Positions 51,101-62,692 of a stretch of DNA of 64,000 nt are shown piece after piece; position 1 is the stretch's first letter, and each line of letters opens with the position of its first letter. This DNA comes from Gibbula magus (Eukaryota; Mollusca; Gastropoda; Trochida; Trochidae): assembly GCA_936450465.1 (NCBI GenBank), contig OW388298.1, forward strand, positions 7,610,035 through 7,674,034, in the 5' to 3' direction. The notes beneath the pieces are model-generated. The model made no database searches and was not told where the DNA came from. It worked only from the letters and a program-made list of their open reading frames with translations. A program made the translations under genes and the position numbers.

Positions 51101-52336
51101 AAACTTTAAAAACATTTTTCCTGATGTAGCAACATTTTGATTATCAATTTCAACCTACAATATGATATACTGATGAACAAATGTAAATGTGTTTATGATA
51201 ACTCCTATCTTTGTCTCCCATTCAAGAGCTAACAGTTTAATGTATGCCCTGCTGTTTAACCTCGGATGCAACTTCTTTCTCGCTGATAATGATTTTTCAA
51301 AATTAAATTATTAACCTGCAATAAAACTTATACTTTCGTTTTATTAAACGTCCACCACAATCTCCATTATATATATTTAATGTCCTCTCGACTCTACATT
51401 CCTAAAAAAACAATAAGGTTGAAAGCCTGAGGTGCTAATACATTTTATTAAGTTTTTCAAGCAATGCCGAGTTACAAGGTCATTCACCTATTTCAATTGA
51501 ACTCAAATTATTGCTTATTTAAAGCCACCATCTCGGGGAGATCATAATAATGCTGTTGTTAACACTTCCACTGAAATTGACATCAAAGACTGCAATGTAT
51601 CACTGTCATGCAACACCGACATTGAATTACAATCATACTCTTTTGTATGCTTGTGAAATTTCAACCAAATAGAGGTAAAAAAAAGATGTGATAAATGTTA
51701 CAACAAATTGTAAATATAACTGTTACCGTCGTTACTTATATTTAAGTACAGCTTTATAAAACCCATAGGAGCTATCTAACGAGGCAGTATTACGTTTCAC
51801 AATTACAGTAAATATTATATTTCCTTGCTTCCATCATCAGAGTTATGAACCATATCAACCAAACTAGGGAAGAACACTAGGAGATGTACACGGTGCGAAA
51901 TATTGATAATAAAATGAGGTAACATGAGAACATAAAACGTTACGCCATTTAATGACAAGTGTGTTTATGTCATTACTGTATTATTGATAGCGTCATAAAG
52001 CAACAATAACTCAAATAGAGCTTTCTGAAAACTTTCTTCAGTTGACCTACCCAGCGCCACTTGCTAGCTTGATGCCTTTGTACCGTTTTCTTAACGAGAG
52101 CCAAGATTAGCCATGTATCTGGACTGGAATCTAACAAAAGAATCTTGGGCCCGCCAAATGCCCCACGCTGTGCCATGAAAGAAGCTGCATTGTAAATAGT
52201 GCCTTTAGTAAGATTACATTGATTATGCGATATAGGCTTGCAATCGATACATAGGGACTAGTTTTTCTCCACTATTTCTTCAACATAATGTGAATATTGC
52301 ATTAATCTCCCTTCCTCTCAAATCTCTTTTGGAGAA

Positions 52337-52629
52337 CTAAATGGAAATGGACACTGATAACCATTGGGATTTATTTCTTGAAAATATTAACTCTTGTTCT
52401 ATTGAAACTCGTTTGAACTGCGCTAACCTTCTCTCCAGCTGAGATATCTGAAGAAACCCATGAATAATTATACTGATAAAATCTCATTCAAATATAACTT
52501 TTCCTGAAATCGGCAAGTACGCTTTACCTTGACACTAAATTGACATTTATCCATCACGAAATGTATATTAGTTGACATATGGAATCCTGTTTTGGGTTTT
52601 TCAATTACAGCTATGATGGTTATTGTCAT
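52337..52629 (-). CDS. Candidate two-exon block, inverted copy
   Basis: On the minus strand: acceptor GGCCTTACAG, exon 52629-52528 (102 nt, MTITIIAVIEKPKTGF then HMSTNIHFVMDKC...), donor GTCAAG/GTAAAG (a better donor than in A), acceptor GGTTTCTTCAG, exon 52447-52337 (ISQLERRLAQFKRVSIEQ, ELIFSRNKSQWLSVSISI, stop). This copy is the most rearranged in the array, yet both exons and both splice sites survive. A TTAA MITE sits about 25 bp upstream of the exon-1 acceptor. Confidence 0.42.
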
Positions 52630-52655
52630 CTGTAAGGCCGTTTTATCGAGTTTAA

Positions 52656-53011
52656 AGGGGCGGTAGCACGTTTGTTTGCTGAAATAAGTTAATGAAATAT
52701 ATTTGAAATATAATGTCACTAATAGTAAACCACCATTCTCTCTTCGGAAAATCAAGTTTTAAAATGAGTGTACATGGTTCCGAAAAGCTATGGGAATCGT
52801 TTTTGTCATTCGAAATAATAAATTGTGTTCACAATAAAATGGACGCCATTCAATTTGTGCTTTATACGCAACATCGTCATTACCACTACGGATATTTGGT
52901 TTGTTTAATAAGATGTTTTACCCTCTTAAGTAAATATAAATGACATAAACTATCATTATAAATGGGAAATTTGAAAAAATAAAATTTGCAAAAAACGTGC
53001 TACTGCCCCCT
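52656..53011 (-). mobile_element. TTAA MITE inside the inverted copy
   Basis: A 356-bp element with TTAA at 52652-52655 and 53012-53015 and terminal inverted repeats of about 25 bp (AGGGGCGGTAGCACGTTT and the inverted AAACGTGCTACTGCCCCC). It lies in what corresponds to copy-A position about 7695, where A reads GAGTTTCAAATCAG on the reversed strand. The interior matches the element at 62810-63668 in the opposite orientation. Frames reading through it have no transposase similarity. Confidence 0.85.
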
Positions 53012-53019
53012 TTAAAATC

Positions 53020-54076
53020 AGGAAAATGAGCTTTGCTCCTTCCATTACACCTATCATTGTCTTCTGTGTTGACTCTTATTGCGTACTGGGTAATTTGGAT
53101 TAGCACTTAAACTTTTAGATTACGATTTCTAATAATACTAAAACAAATCATTTGAACACTATCGTTACAAGTCAACTCTTCGATCTGTTTGGGAAACATT
53201 CCAGAAGCTGGTAGTATGGAAGGGACGAGACTATTATGGATGATGAACCTCTTTCTTTCCAAAATGGTGGCATACATTATGAACATAATAGACTCGTATT
53301 AGTCAGTTGAGCCAAAACTATTGTTTCAATTATTAGTAATTGGATTATGTTACGTTAATTACAAAATCTTGATAGATGCAGTTGTGAACAGAACATTCGA
53401 TAACTTCGTTTAAAACAGATTCCTGTATATTAGTACGTAAACAAACGGTTTATCTATTGCTTGATTTTCGGATAACCAAACTTTGGATAATTGTTACTTC
53501 TTCTGCTCACTAAGTAAATTTTCCTAAATTTTTCTTAAAACTTTCGAACTGAAAGTTCAGATGAACAATTTGTAAGAAGCAGAAGAGAGGAAATTAACAA
53601 AGTGGAATGTACTGTTAGAACTCAAAACCTTAGTGGAATGTTGTTGCAACCTGTAAGGTGTCTTTCGGGTTTTCATCAGAGATGCGCCTGGCTGTTGGTT
53701 TAAGGTTTTTTTCAAAGCAACGTTTGAAATAGATAATTCCAGAAAAAATTAAAATATAAACAAAATAAAAATGATCTGAAAAAAGAACTTCAAAAGGGTC
53801 AGAATAGTGTTTCACAGTTGAGAAGTGTGGTTGATTTAACCTGCAGTATCATACGAAAGCTGACTTTTCTTAAGTAAGATGTAAAATAACGATGAATAAG
53901 CTATAAATTAAAATAAATAATAAAAAATTCTTCAAGTACATGTACACACTAACTACACAGCAGACATTTTTTTATTTTAAAAAATAGATTAAACAAGAAA
54001 AAACGAAGCACAAGCTATTTAATGAGTAAATACCTTCTTCTCAACATTTTTTGGCACCTGCTGTGTTAATTCACAC
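53020..54076. other. Divergent interior of inverted copy
   Basis: 53020-53330 still aligns weakly to copy-A positions 7480-7690 reversed. 53400-54000 has no clear counterpart. A minus-strand frame at 53815-53630 ends with TARRISDENPKDTLQVATTFH (in part) and is less AT-rich than its surroundings, but no splice or domain evidence supports a gene. Confidence 0.4.
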
Positions 54077-54132
54077 GTGAACATGACATGTGTAGTGCAC
54101 AAACGAGAACTAGTCACTCAAATGTTTAACAG

Positions 54133-54259
54133 GCTAAAGTTTAAACACAACGGTGGCGTAAAAATAACTGACTTTTTCCCACAGATGCAATGCAGTGAAA
54201 AAAGGGAATTATTTAACGAACAGCAAAAAGTCAGATTGTCTAAGAAAAAAACGAAATAA
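54133..54259 (+). CDS. Candidate exon FNRLKFKHNGGVKIT, inverted copy
   Basis: It follows an acceptor-like TTTAACAG/G. Frame LKFKHNGGVKITDFFPQM, QCSEKRELFNEQQK, ending KKKTK and TAA. Copy C on its minus strand (40925-40802) aligns with a 3-bp in-frame difference and ends in LKK and TGA; copy A is stopped earlier (TAG at 7203). The opposite strand is also open in A (HRWEKGSYFYATNVFK), so the coding strand, if any, is unclear. Confidence 0.2.
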
Positions 54260-54717
54260 GAGGAAAACATGTATAAAAACACAGACATTTCAAGTAGCAC
54301 TTGTCAAACGTCATGTTTTAGTATGAACTTAATTGAAGTTAGCGTAAGTGATGAACAACCAGTCAAAGTCAATGTTATTGAACATGTGTCAGGATTTACG
54401 TATCTCGGTGGCAGTTATGGAACGCATTCATTTAAAACAAGCAAGTCCCAATCTCAGACATACAGGAGGAACAACACATGTATATTCTGAGTTGGTTTAT
54501 ACGTATATTGTGCATACACTCTTAAAGCAACAAGAGAATTATACATATTTTCGCAGCGAAGACAAGCGCAGTACAAGTCAGGCGTCAATTCAGCAGAATT
54601 AGGAGTAAATATTTCCTCCCTCTCACACTAAGCTGTTATCGTTAAGGGGTGCTGTTTACGGATGTAAAGAGTATGTATGTACATCCCTCGCCATATTTAA
54701 AAAAACGTTCAATATTT

Positions 54718-55200
54718 GTTTTTTTGAAACTAGGTATGTGGTTAGACCTAGTGTTGGTGTGGTGTCTTTTGCTACTCTGCTACTAATTCTGATTTTTTTT
54801 TATATTTTGTTCTGGTTTCCATGGAAACAGTATGAACTTAGTGGGATAGGTTCCTTTTCCGGCCTCTATCTCAAAATCTATGCAGTATTCATTTAAACAA
54901 AACTTGGTATGTGTATAGACCTAGTGTTTAAGTGGTGTGTTTTGCTACTTGAGTTATTCAGATTTGTTTAGTTTTTCTGGTTGCCATGGAAACAGTTCGA
55001 ACTTGGGGAGGGTCCTTTTCTGGCTTCTATCTTAAAATCTATGCTGTATTATCTCATGGCATGTATTTAGACTCAATTATTGAATGGTGTCAGGCTTTTG
55101 CTACTTAAATCATTCTGAGTTTTTTTCTGATTTCCTTTTGAACAATTTCAACAAAGAGATCAGAAAAGGGACACACTTGCATTAAGAGGCTATATGGAAA
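54718..55200. repeat. Diverged tandem repeat, about 2.8 units of 150-175 bp
   Basis: Three related units start near 54718, 54893 and 55045. Shared landmarks are GGTATGTG--TAGACCTAGTG, TTTTGCTACT, GGTT-CCATGGAAACAG, GGTCCTTTTC-GGC and ATCTTAAAATCTATGC-GTATT. It interrupts the inverted copy and has no counterpart in A, B or C. Confidence 0.75.
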
Positions 55201-55686
55201 CAAGCGCATTTATTCTAATAGATGAAGCTTTTTGGATTGTCGATTTTGGATTTTCTCAGACATAAGTGAAAAATAAGGGTACGATGACTAGGTTGTATTG
55301 AACGTTGGATGCGGGGGACATCACAGTGCATCACATATATCTAGTTGCTTTTGTTTTCTGTTATTAAATATTCACTCCATTTCCCGGCATCTGTGTTAGT
55401 TGATGGACATTCATAGATGAATGAAAGATGTCATTGAATAAGACATACTTGGAATAATGGGTCACCCCCACATATCTGCTATGTTTGACTGTTATTGCCG
55501 ATAATAGAGTGATTAATGACATGTTTCACATCTTCCTAACCTGTCATGTGTTAATTAAGATTCATCTTTACTGTCTCACAGTGTTGCTGTCTTCAAAAGC
55601 TATATATCAAGGATTCCCTCCCTTCAACATTACATGTAGGGATATAATATGTAGTATGCGAGAAAACCCAATAAAATCAGTGACTG

Positions 55687-56127
55687 CAGTCTGATTAAAA
55701 CCGACGGTATTCCGCGGAAAAAGTGTGCAAAATAGTGCATCTACCGGGATACGAACTCATATCGTTCGGAGGTTTCCATGCCAAACCGTCTGATGACAGC
55801 CCGTAGATTCCCATGTTCTGACGCAATTCAGTAAACCAATCACAAGACGTCCAACAAAAGCTTTCGGTGCGAGAAGCTAGGGGCGGATACCTCCAAACAG
55901 CTATCCTTTTGACTGTTCAGAATGCTTTCAAAACAGCGACCGTTTAAAAACTATGATGTGATTAGTCAGCTGTTTGACTGGGTTTTGGCTGCCCTAAACT
56001 GGTTCGGAACACACGCCTATACGGGATGTTCTCAGACTTTGTGGCGAGGAGTCTACAGAACCTGTTCGTATCCCGGTAGATGTATTATTTTGCAAATTAT
56101 ATTCCAAGGTCGATTTTAATCAAACTG
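55687..56127. mobile_element. Long-TIR element with 10-bp target duplication
   Basis: 441 bp bounded by the perfect direct repeat TCAGTGACTG (55677-55686, 56128-56137). The arms are inverted for roughly 70 bp: CAGTCTGATTAAAACCGAC... against CAGTTTGATTAAAATCGAC..., converging on an identical CATCTACCGGGATACGAAC in both arms. Long TIRs with 8-11 bp duplications are typical of Mutator-like (MULE) elements. The GTTCGTATCCC motif in both arms resembles an RNA polymerase III B box. No transposase. The family is an inference. Confidence 0.65.
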
Positions 56128-59100
56128 TCAGTGACTGCGTCTATCTAATAAACTTAAAGACAAATTGATCGAACAAAATTATTGAAGGATCAGATGGAAA
56201 CCATCACAATTGCAATTTGCTTATGTTCAATGCCGAAAAAAGGTGTTATTGTTTACCATAAGTACTCTAACTTCATTTTAATTAATATATCAATTTTAAG
56301 AAATCGCGCGTTAAATTTAATCTTTAATGATGCAAAACAATGTTAAAAAACATGCATCTTCAAAAACAGAATCTAGGCAATAGTGATGAATGAAAACATG
56401 TCATTCCAACGTTTAGTCTGACCAGCTGTGCACATCTTTCCACATCTTCTTTTCTAGCAAAGCAGATTTTGTTGTTCCAGGATGATATATCGATTACCTT
56501 ACTTAAAGTGACAAGTTGTAATGATTCTTTACCATGCAACCCGCTCTCTTACTATGAGCTTTTGTTTTTATTTAGTCTTAGAAATATAATGAAGAAACAT
56601 GACGAATAATAATTTAAAGTTAGAATATTGTTTTCATGGATATAAACGTATAAAAGTATCAAATGCTATATTGTATCGTTGTCTACAGTTATTCATTGAA
56701 CTGATAAAAGTAGTAGAAGATTTCATTGTCTCATACACAGTAACTGTTACACTCAAAAATAAAAAAAATTATATTTTAGCACAATAGCTTCACTAAAAAT
56801 TAGGGTTTTAAGGTTAAGCCTATATCATGTAAATATAAATGTTGATCTCTATGACGCAACTCATTCAGAAACAAAAACACACCACACACTCATCTACCAA
56901 GCGATCATTCATGCACATTATGATTTCACGTAATACTATATAGTCATTAAGTTAAGATTTAAGTTACGAATAAATTGAACAAAACAGAAAAAGAAATCAG
57001 ATGTTAATCTACTTTTCTATGAGCTATAACTATAAACCAAAACTGTTAGATATCATATCTCTTTTGTGTGATATTGTGTAGAGGTTACACAATGGCGACA
57101 ACCATATGACATCACAATGTAATGTCTCGCAATGCTGTGCCGTCATTAACAAGAAGACATCACACTGCTATGACATCACCGCAATGGATGTGCAATTGCA
57201 GTTCCGTGTTTAGAGACATAAATGTCGTCATTGGAAATAATGAAGAACCATTTTGGTTGATAAATAAAATCTCACCCTCATGTCCTTTGATATAAAAAAT
57301 ATCAACACTTGTTGAAAAAATTAAATGTCCTCGGCAAGCGATATTGTAACTTGTATCAACTCGTATCAAAACAGACATGGACGATATACTTTTGATATAT
57401 CTTTTAAGTAATTGATTGCCATGTTTCAATATATGTTTAATAAATATTTAAACATCATTATAAAGCCTCAATAATCAACGATGATAGATGATAGATGTAA
57501 TAAAGGAATAAGCATACTCCAGTTAACCAATTCAAAGTATTCTACAAGACACAGTGTTGACGTTGATGTCGTCAGTCGGGTAGTGGCATTTCGTCAGTGG
57601 CTGGAGGGACATTTAAGAATAGATATTCCGTAGCTGACTCAAATGTGTCTGTTAATTAACCTGTCAGCACGGGAGACATAGGACTTCACTCGGAGTAATT
57701 AAATGTGTGTAAGGGAATTAAACATGACAGTGACGAGATGTACGCTCTGGAATCTAATTGAGAGGAAGTAATTATCAGTTTGATTCCTGGACAGTTTGCT
57801 AAAAGTATATGAACCAACCTCCAAACAAAACTTTACTGACAAAAACAAATTAATATGCAAGATAGTTTATTCCATGAATGATAAATAAGATTGAACTACT
57901 GTTACATGTTGTGTCAAAAAGTCAACTAAGCAAACCTTTCAATTGATGAAATTTTGTTATTATGTTTCTGAGAAACATGCAACAACAACTCCTTAACTAG
58001 GCGAGATAGGAGAATCGCAGGTTTGCTTGATTTACAGTAACGAAATAGAATTAATAAATGTTATCCATGTCAACCTACTTTATTAACCAATGATGTTTAA
58101 TATAGGATAGCTAACAGAAGTTGTAAATATCCTTGACTTAAACATATGTGCAATATTTCTTCGTATTTCAGGAATACAACGAAAGGAGAGCAATTGGTAA
58201 CAGTTGTTATTATACCTTCAGGGTAGGGTCAGACTGGGGGAGAAAGTTGACATATTACTCTGAAAACATTTGTTTACTCTTCAAGATATATCATAAATAG
58301 CAATGGTCTACAACAATGACATTTCGTAATATAACTTATATAACGTTTTATGTTGCTGTCCTAATTACATATGAAGTAGTGGAACTCATCATGGAAAATA
58401 TTCACCAACACACGTGTAAACATATATTGTTCTTACCACTCATTGCTCGTGTTTTACAATAGTATTTAGTGAATGATTGAATGTATGAGCATATAGCATG
58501 TTGATAAAGTAAGACTGTATTAGATAAAATAAAACTTGTATTTCATTTCCAGACACTACTTTAAAGTCAGCAGAACATTAAATTCTTTAGATTCATATTA
58601 TCTTTAGATTACCTATTATCTGCTGGGGTGAATACAAGGTAAGTAAGTAAGATCGATACAGGGAAATATTTCCCGCTTATAACTGACATTTGAAGTGCAC
58701 ACTGTTGCATTTGTGTTGCTTCAGAAATAATATCTTTTGACAACAGCTTAAGCAAATATATTGAGATATATCCCCAAGTAAACCTATATGATCGGCGAGT
58801 GGGCTGAAGTATCAGTCAAGTGATGGAGCAAAATAACTGGTTCTAAGTCGGAACTACTTCAGACCTGGTGTACAACAATATTAAAAGACTCTTAGAGCAT
58901 GTATAGGAAACAAACAACACATCTTGTAGCAAATAACTAATGTGTTGGTACCTTGAACAATTGCCCTTTCCCACACCCAAGTTCTCAACCCTTGGATAGA
59001 GGCTATGTGCGAAGGTGAACATAGAGTTACCTACCGTAGAGTAGCTAAGGGGAGTAACCTAGTTATCGGATAGGCCAATTCAGTAACGTAAGCCTGCGCC

Positions 59101-59602
59101 TAATGGCAGTATGAGTTTTACAATCCAAATATAAATCAAATCAAAATATGCATCAAGTTATCAGATGGGCAACGGCAACCTGCGGCCACTAATTGGATGA
59201 GTTGTACAAAACAAACTTGGCGATTTAGGGTCAACTGTACATGAGAAATAAGTGTATGTACACATGCGTCGTCATCACATTATATTATGGGTTTTTTACT
59301 CATCGAATAGTATTTTATGCGGCAATATCATAGTAGTGTAATAACACTGTATGACAGTAAGTATGCAGTTGTGACGTCATAATAGTTATACCGGCGTCAC
59401 ATTGGTACATGACTCGCAGAATCGTAGCCTCCGCATTCTGTCGGCGTTTTAATTGATTAATGTTGGCAAGTAATACAACAGAATACTTAATTTTCTTCCA
59501 AGAAATATTATTTTGATTAAACTCTTCGTGGTCTTGCATTTACGTCTGGTGGTAAATGTCCATGTATATACTTCAAAGATAAAGAACTAAATAGACACTT
59601 AC

Positions 59603-59672
59603 TAATCGAGTGTCCCTGCATCAACTGACGAGTCGTTCACCTTATATACGCCATTTAGGTACTCCATGGAAT
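59603..59672 (-). CDS. Candidate 70-nt internal exon, copy D
   Basis: The acceptor is CGTTTTTCAG instead of TTTTGCAG: the base before AG-2 changed but the AG and pyrimidine tract are kept. Frame SMEYLNGVYKVNDSSV, DAGTLD, donor ATTA/GTAAGTG. It is the copy with the oldest flanks, so the near-identity to B is notable. Confidence 0.38.
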
Positions 59673-59883
59673 CTGAAAAACGTTATAAATAAAGTTTGAA
59701 TATAAAATAAAATTACATAATGTGTAAATATAATATTTTCATATACGCATGAACTATACATGTTCAATATTACCACAAGAGAATTGTATTAGATGGACTA
59801 AAATAGAAGATCCGCTGTTGTTCACGAATGCATTCATATCTTTATCAGCGGGACAAGTGTTGAAAGTTTCCAGTACAGGTACC

Positions 59884-59891
59884 ATCATTAT
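59884..59891. other. Empty hAT target site, copy D
   Basis: A single ATCATTAT inside GTACCATCATTATGTATATC, continuing into TCTATTTAAACAGACTTC. This matches the left and right flanks of the MITE in A-C joined together with one target copy. It is the pre-insertion state. Confidence 0.85.
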
Positions 59892-61119
59892 GTATATCTT
59901 ATCTATTTAAACAGACTTCTATCGGGTAAGAAATAAGATCGCATCGCATAGGTAAGGGAACGTATGTCTTCTCTTAAGAAACACGCTGGATGTTCAATGT
60001 CTCACCCCACTCCTGATTGCCAAACTAACTTTGATTGCAATCAATCAGGATCCTCTTATCCAGGCCAAGAAAGTGCCTCACTTGTGATTGATGTTGCGAC
60101 GGAAAACTCACTTTAGTAACTATGTGTGAGAGCACGGCAACACGACACTAACAAGAATAGACCTGATGAATGATGTTCAAAGGATACAATACAATCTCCA
60201 AGAAATGCTACTTTCTCTGAACATCGTATCAGTTTTAGTTTTTGATGAAGTTATACTGTGAAGTTTGTAATCATTGTGATTTCAGTAAAAGTTTCGAAGT
60301 TGTAAATGCACTGCCAACATAACTTAGTTTCGGTGATCTTCCTTCTCTGTGTACATTGATTGTAAATCAGTCATTTATTCTATGATTCAATATTGCAACA
60401 CTCTGTTAAGTGTCGAGATGCAAGTAAAGCAAATAAGTCTGCAGGAAAGTATCATATAATGAAGCATTTACCAGCATGAGGGTCTGTCTGGTCGTTTTAT
60501 CGTCTGGTAAGTAGCATATCAATATGACATAACACGTTTTTCAAAAGCCCTGTCTCCAAATTAAATCTTTCCAAGCATTTTGATCACTCTGCAGTAACAT
60601 ATATTTAAGGGAAGATCTAACAAAATAAGATTCCTTCGAGTCTGATATTCGTGTCCTCTCGGACTAATGCTGTATGCCGTCTAAGGGAAGAAAGAGTATG
60701 TAATAAGATAAGATCTCCAGGAATCTACCAATGCAACATTGTCAGAGAATCAAATACAAGTATCAAATGTCGTTACATTGCCCATTCGTTGTCGTGAGTT
60801 TGGTTGGTTTTCATCTGATAAGTTAATTCGCCAAACTTGTTGTCTGACAAGTGAACTAACTTAACCCATGCGGGGTTTACGTTAAACCACCTCCTGCTTG
60901 TTAGATGTGTCTAAGAAAAGAGTGATGATGCTTTTCGAGGCCAGAACACCATCAGGGCTTCGTCAGGATTACAGCACTTCTGTACATACCATTAGGTTTA
61001 AATACAAAGGTAGACTGACATGCGTTGAACAACAATAAAGACTAGTAGTTTCAGACAACATCGCTTGTTGCACCTTAGTTGAAATGTTAGACAGTAAATC
61101 AGACGTAAGAGATACCCCA

Positions 61120-61918
61120 TCAGAGTTTCGTCAGGATTACAGCACTGCTGCACATGCAGAAACATATTGCTGCCCCCTGACTGCCTTATTGAAAGCCTTC
61201 GATATAATGATTGTACCAATATTAGTATATGGTTCTGAAGTTTGGGTTTATGATAACATAGATATAATTGAACAAGTTCAACTGAACTTTCTAAAGTTGA
61301 TCACTGGATTAAGAAATTCAACTGCAAATTTCTTCGTTTACGGAGAATTCGGTGAGTATTGAAATATATTTTGTTTATATCGTTTTGGCATAAAACATCC
61401 ACCCGAACTGAGATCGGTAAACTCTCTAATATAATCTTAACATTTGTAAAATTTGACTCAAATAACACAGATAATAAATGGCTGAATGAAGTAGAAGCAA
61501 TTTTTAATAAATGTGCACTAAGTGATGTTATTCAAAAACCATCTCACTATAGTACACACTGGCTTGTTACTAAAGTTGATACTGTATTGAGATATCAGTT
61601 CTTACAGTCATGGAGAGAATCTATTCGAATAAGTGCTAAGGGACGTTTTAATACCTACTTGAAAGATACTCCATATTTTGAACACTTTTTGTTGCTACCA
61701 AGAAATATCTCTAACCAAATCTTAAAATTCCGCACTTCCACAGATCCTTATAAAATGAGTTTACTTTTTAAAAGCAAAAAAATAGAACTTTAAAGAATTG
61801 TCATACTTTATTAAATGCATTTACACATCTATGTAATGTCATGTATGTACTGTTTTATACTACTATGTTGCGCATGTGCATGTTTGGTTTTAGAGAAATA
61901 AAGAATCTGGAATATTCT
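61120..61918 (+). pseudogene. 5'-truncated non-LTR retrotransposon (LINE) 3' end
   Basis: The translated C-terminal part of a LINE reverse-transcriptase polyprotein. 61200-61360 reads ...IMIVPILVYGSEVW..., then IEQVQLNFLKLITGL and NSTANFFVYGEFGEY, the conserved post-RT region (YGSE-W, FLK-I-GL, ST-VYGE-G) of non-LTR elements. A frameshift near 61358 moves the frame to 61359-61793 (FWHKTSTRTEIGKLSNI..., then ILKFRTSTDPYKM). It ends in TAA and is followed by a short 3' UTR with AATAAA at about 61897 and GAATCTGGAATATTC. The RT catalytic core is absent. Clade not assigned. A dead copy. Confidence 0.8.
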
Positions 61919-62692
61919 TAACATAAAATATATTTTCATGGATGCAACATTTACTGTTAGAAGTTGAAATGTCTAGTAAGAAATCTGATGTCTATAGCTG
62001 TCTTTCACAGAAGAAAATGGATACACAAAATAATAGGATGACGTCATCACAAATGTAATTTGATTGGTGTCAGAGCCTTTAATACTGAATAAGCATTGAA
62101 TTAAATACGTGTATGTTATCACATGAGAATTGCAATGTAAGTCATTCATTATGTATCATGTGAAATATAGATGAAACTTGTGAAAAAATAAGAATTTAAA
62201 TAAGGTATATTTGCCTGCTAAAAATAATTAAATCTGTCGATGCCTAACTATGAATTTAAAATGTAAATGATAACTGACACATATAAGGAGTGTAATAAGG
62301 ACGAAAGAGTTTTGGTTTAAAACATCTGAAAGAACACAATTGATTTAAAACATCTTAGAAGCTTTATTTTTTTAAGATTAAAAAAAATATCAATAATATT
62401 TTTATTTGGAACGTAAAATATATCTTTTCTCCAAATTTTGACGATTAATTTGAACAAAGAGTAATTTTCATTTTGCATCATATTATGACAGGTGTATTTA
62501 GACGTAGCAACTAGCGGTATTAAAATCATGAATTGTACGACTGCTGTGTCGACGGCACCAAGGGACCTACCCTCTGACTGCAGTCTGCCCTGGAGCTCTT
62601 CAGCCTCAAAATAAAACTCGGGCGGATAAAATTCTAGTTTTTTAATCAAAAGATTTCAGTTGAGTTCATCACATATATATGCTTTATACAAC
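61919..62692. other. Unassigned DNA right of the macro-repeat
   Basis: AT-rich sequence without homology to the repeated unit. Apart from the 63-nt exon-like block at 62571-62633 I see no feature. Confidence 0.5.
62571..62633 (-). CDS. Candidate 63-nt exon outside the array
   Basis: On the minus strand: acceptor-like AAAAAACTAG, then FYPPEFYFEAEELQGRL, QSEG, donor AGG/GTAGGT. It is clearly richer in GC than its surroundings and has a protein-like acidic composition, within a longer open frame (62317-62649) whose remainder is AT-rich and looks intronic. Single copy, no homologue in the window. Confidence 0.22.

Larger units (their letters stand above)
50281..56555 (-). repeat. Inverted, eroded copy of the macro-repeat
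   Basis: This segment is the reverse complement of copy-A positions about 14870 down to 6170. 50281-50540 matches 14640-14870 reversed; 50546-50990 matches 11600-12058; 51730-52657 matches about 7700-8600; 56400-56555 matches about 6180-6290. Large internal losses (for example 12060-14640) and three insertions (MITE 52656, tandem repeat 54718, long-TIR element 55687) interrupt it. It is the most divergent copy overall, yet some blocks stay about 95% identical. Both ends are abrupt, and the flanking direct copies overlap at unit positions 14920-16480, so the inversion sits between two direct copies of the same unit end. Confidence 0.88.
56556..61112. repeat. Macro-repeat copy D (partial, direct)
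   Basis: Direct orientation resumes at TATGAGCTTTTGTTTTTATTTAG, matching copy C near 48977. 56556-58190 corresponds to unit positions about 14920-16800, and 58190-61112 to positions about 200-4120 of the next unit, with a deletion of about 420 bp at the join. Homology ends near GAGATACC at 61112, where LINE-related sequence starts. Copy D is the outgroup-like copy: it lacks the hAT MITE found in A, B and C, and lacks the SINE of A. Confidence 0.88.

Noticed and set aside
52713..52943. 76-codon plus-strand frame
   Set aside because: Internal to the TTAA MITE; the homologous element at 62810-63668 does not keep it open.
54269..54490. VNVIEHVSGFTYLGG resembling the FTYLG motif of LINE polyproteins
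   Set aside because: Only a short match; the surrounding residues do not fit a reverse transcriptase, and copy C has stops in the same frame.
55922..56119. 65-codon plus-strand frame
   Set aside because: It lies inside the long-TIR element and has no transposase similarity.
62317..62649. Full 110-codon minus-strand frame as one protein
   Set aside because: Only the first 25 or so codons look protein-like; after the GTAGGT donor the sequence is AT-rich and the translation is typical of non-coding DNA.
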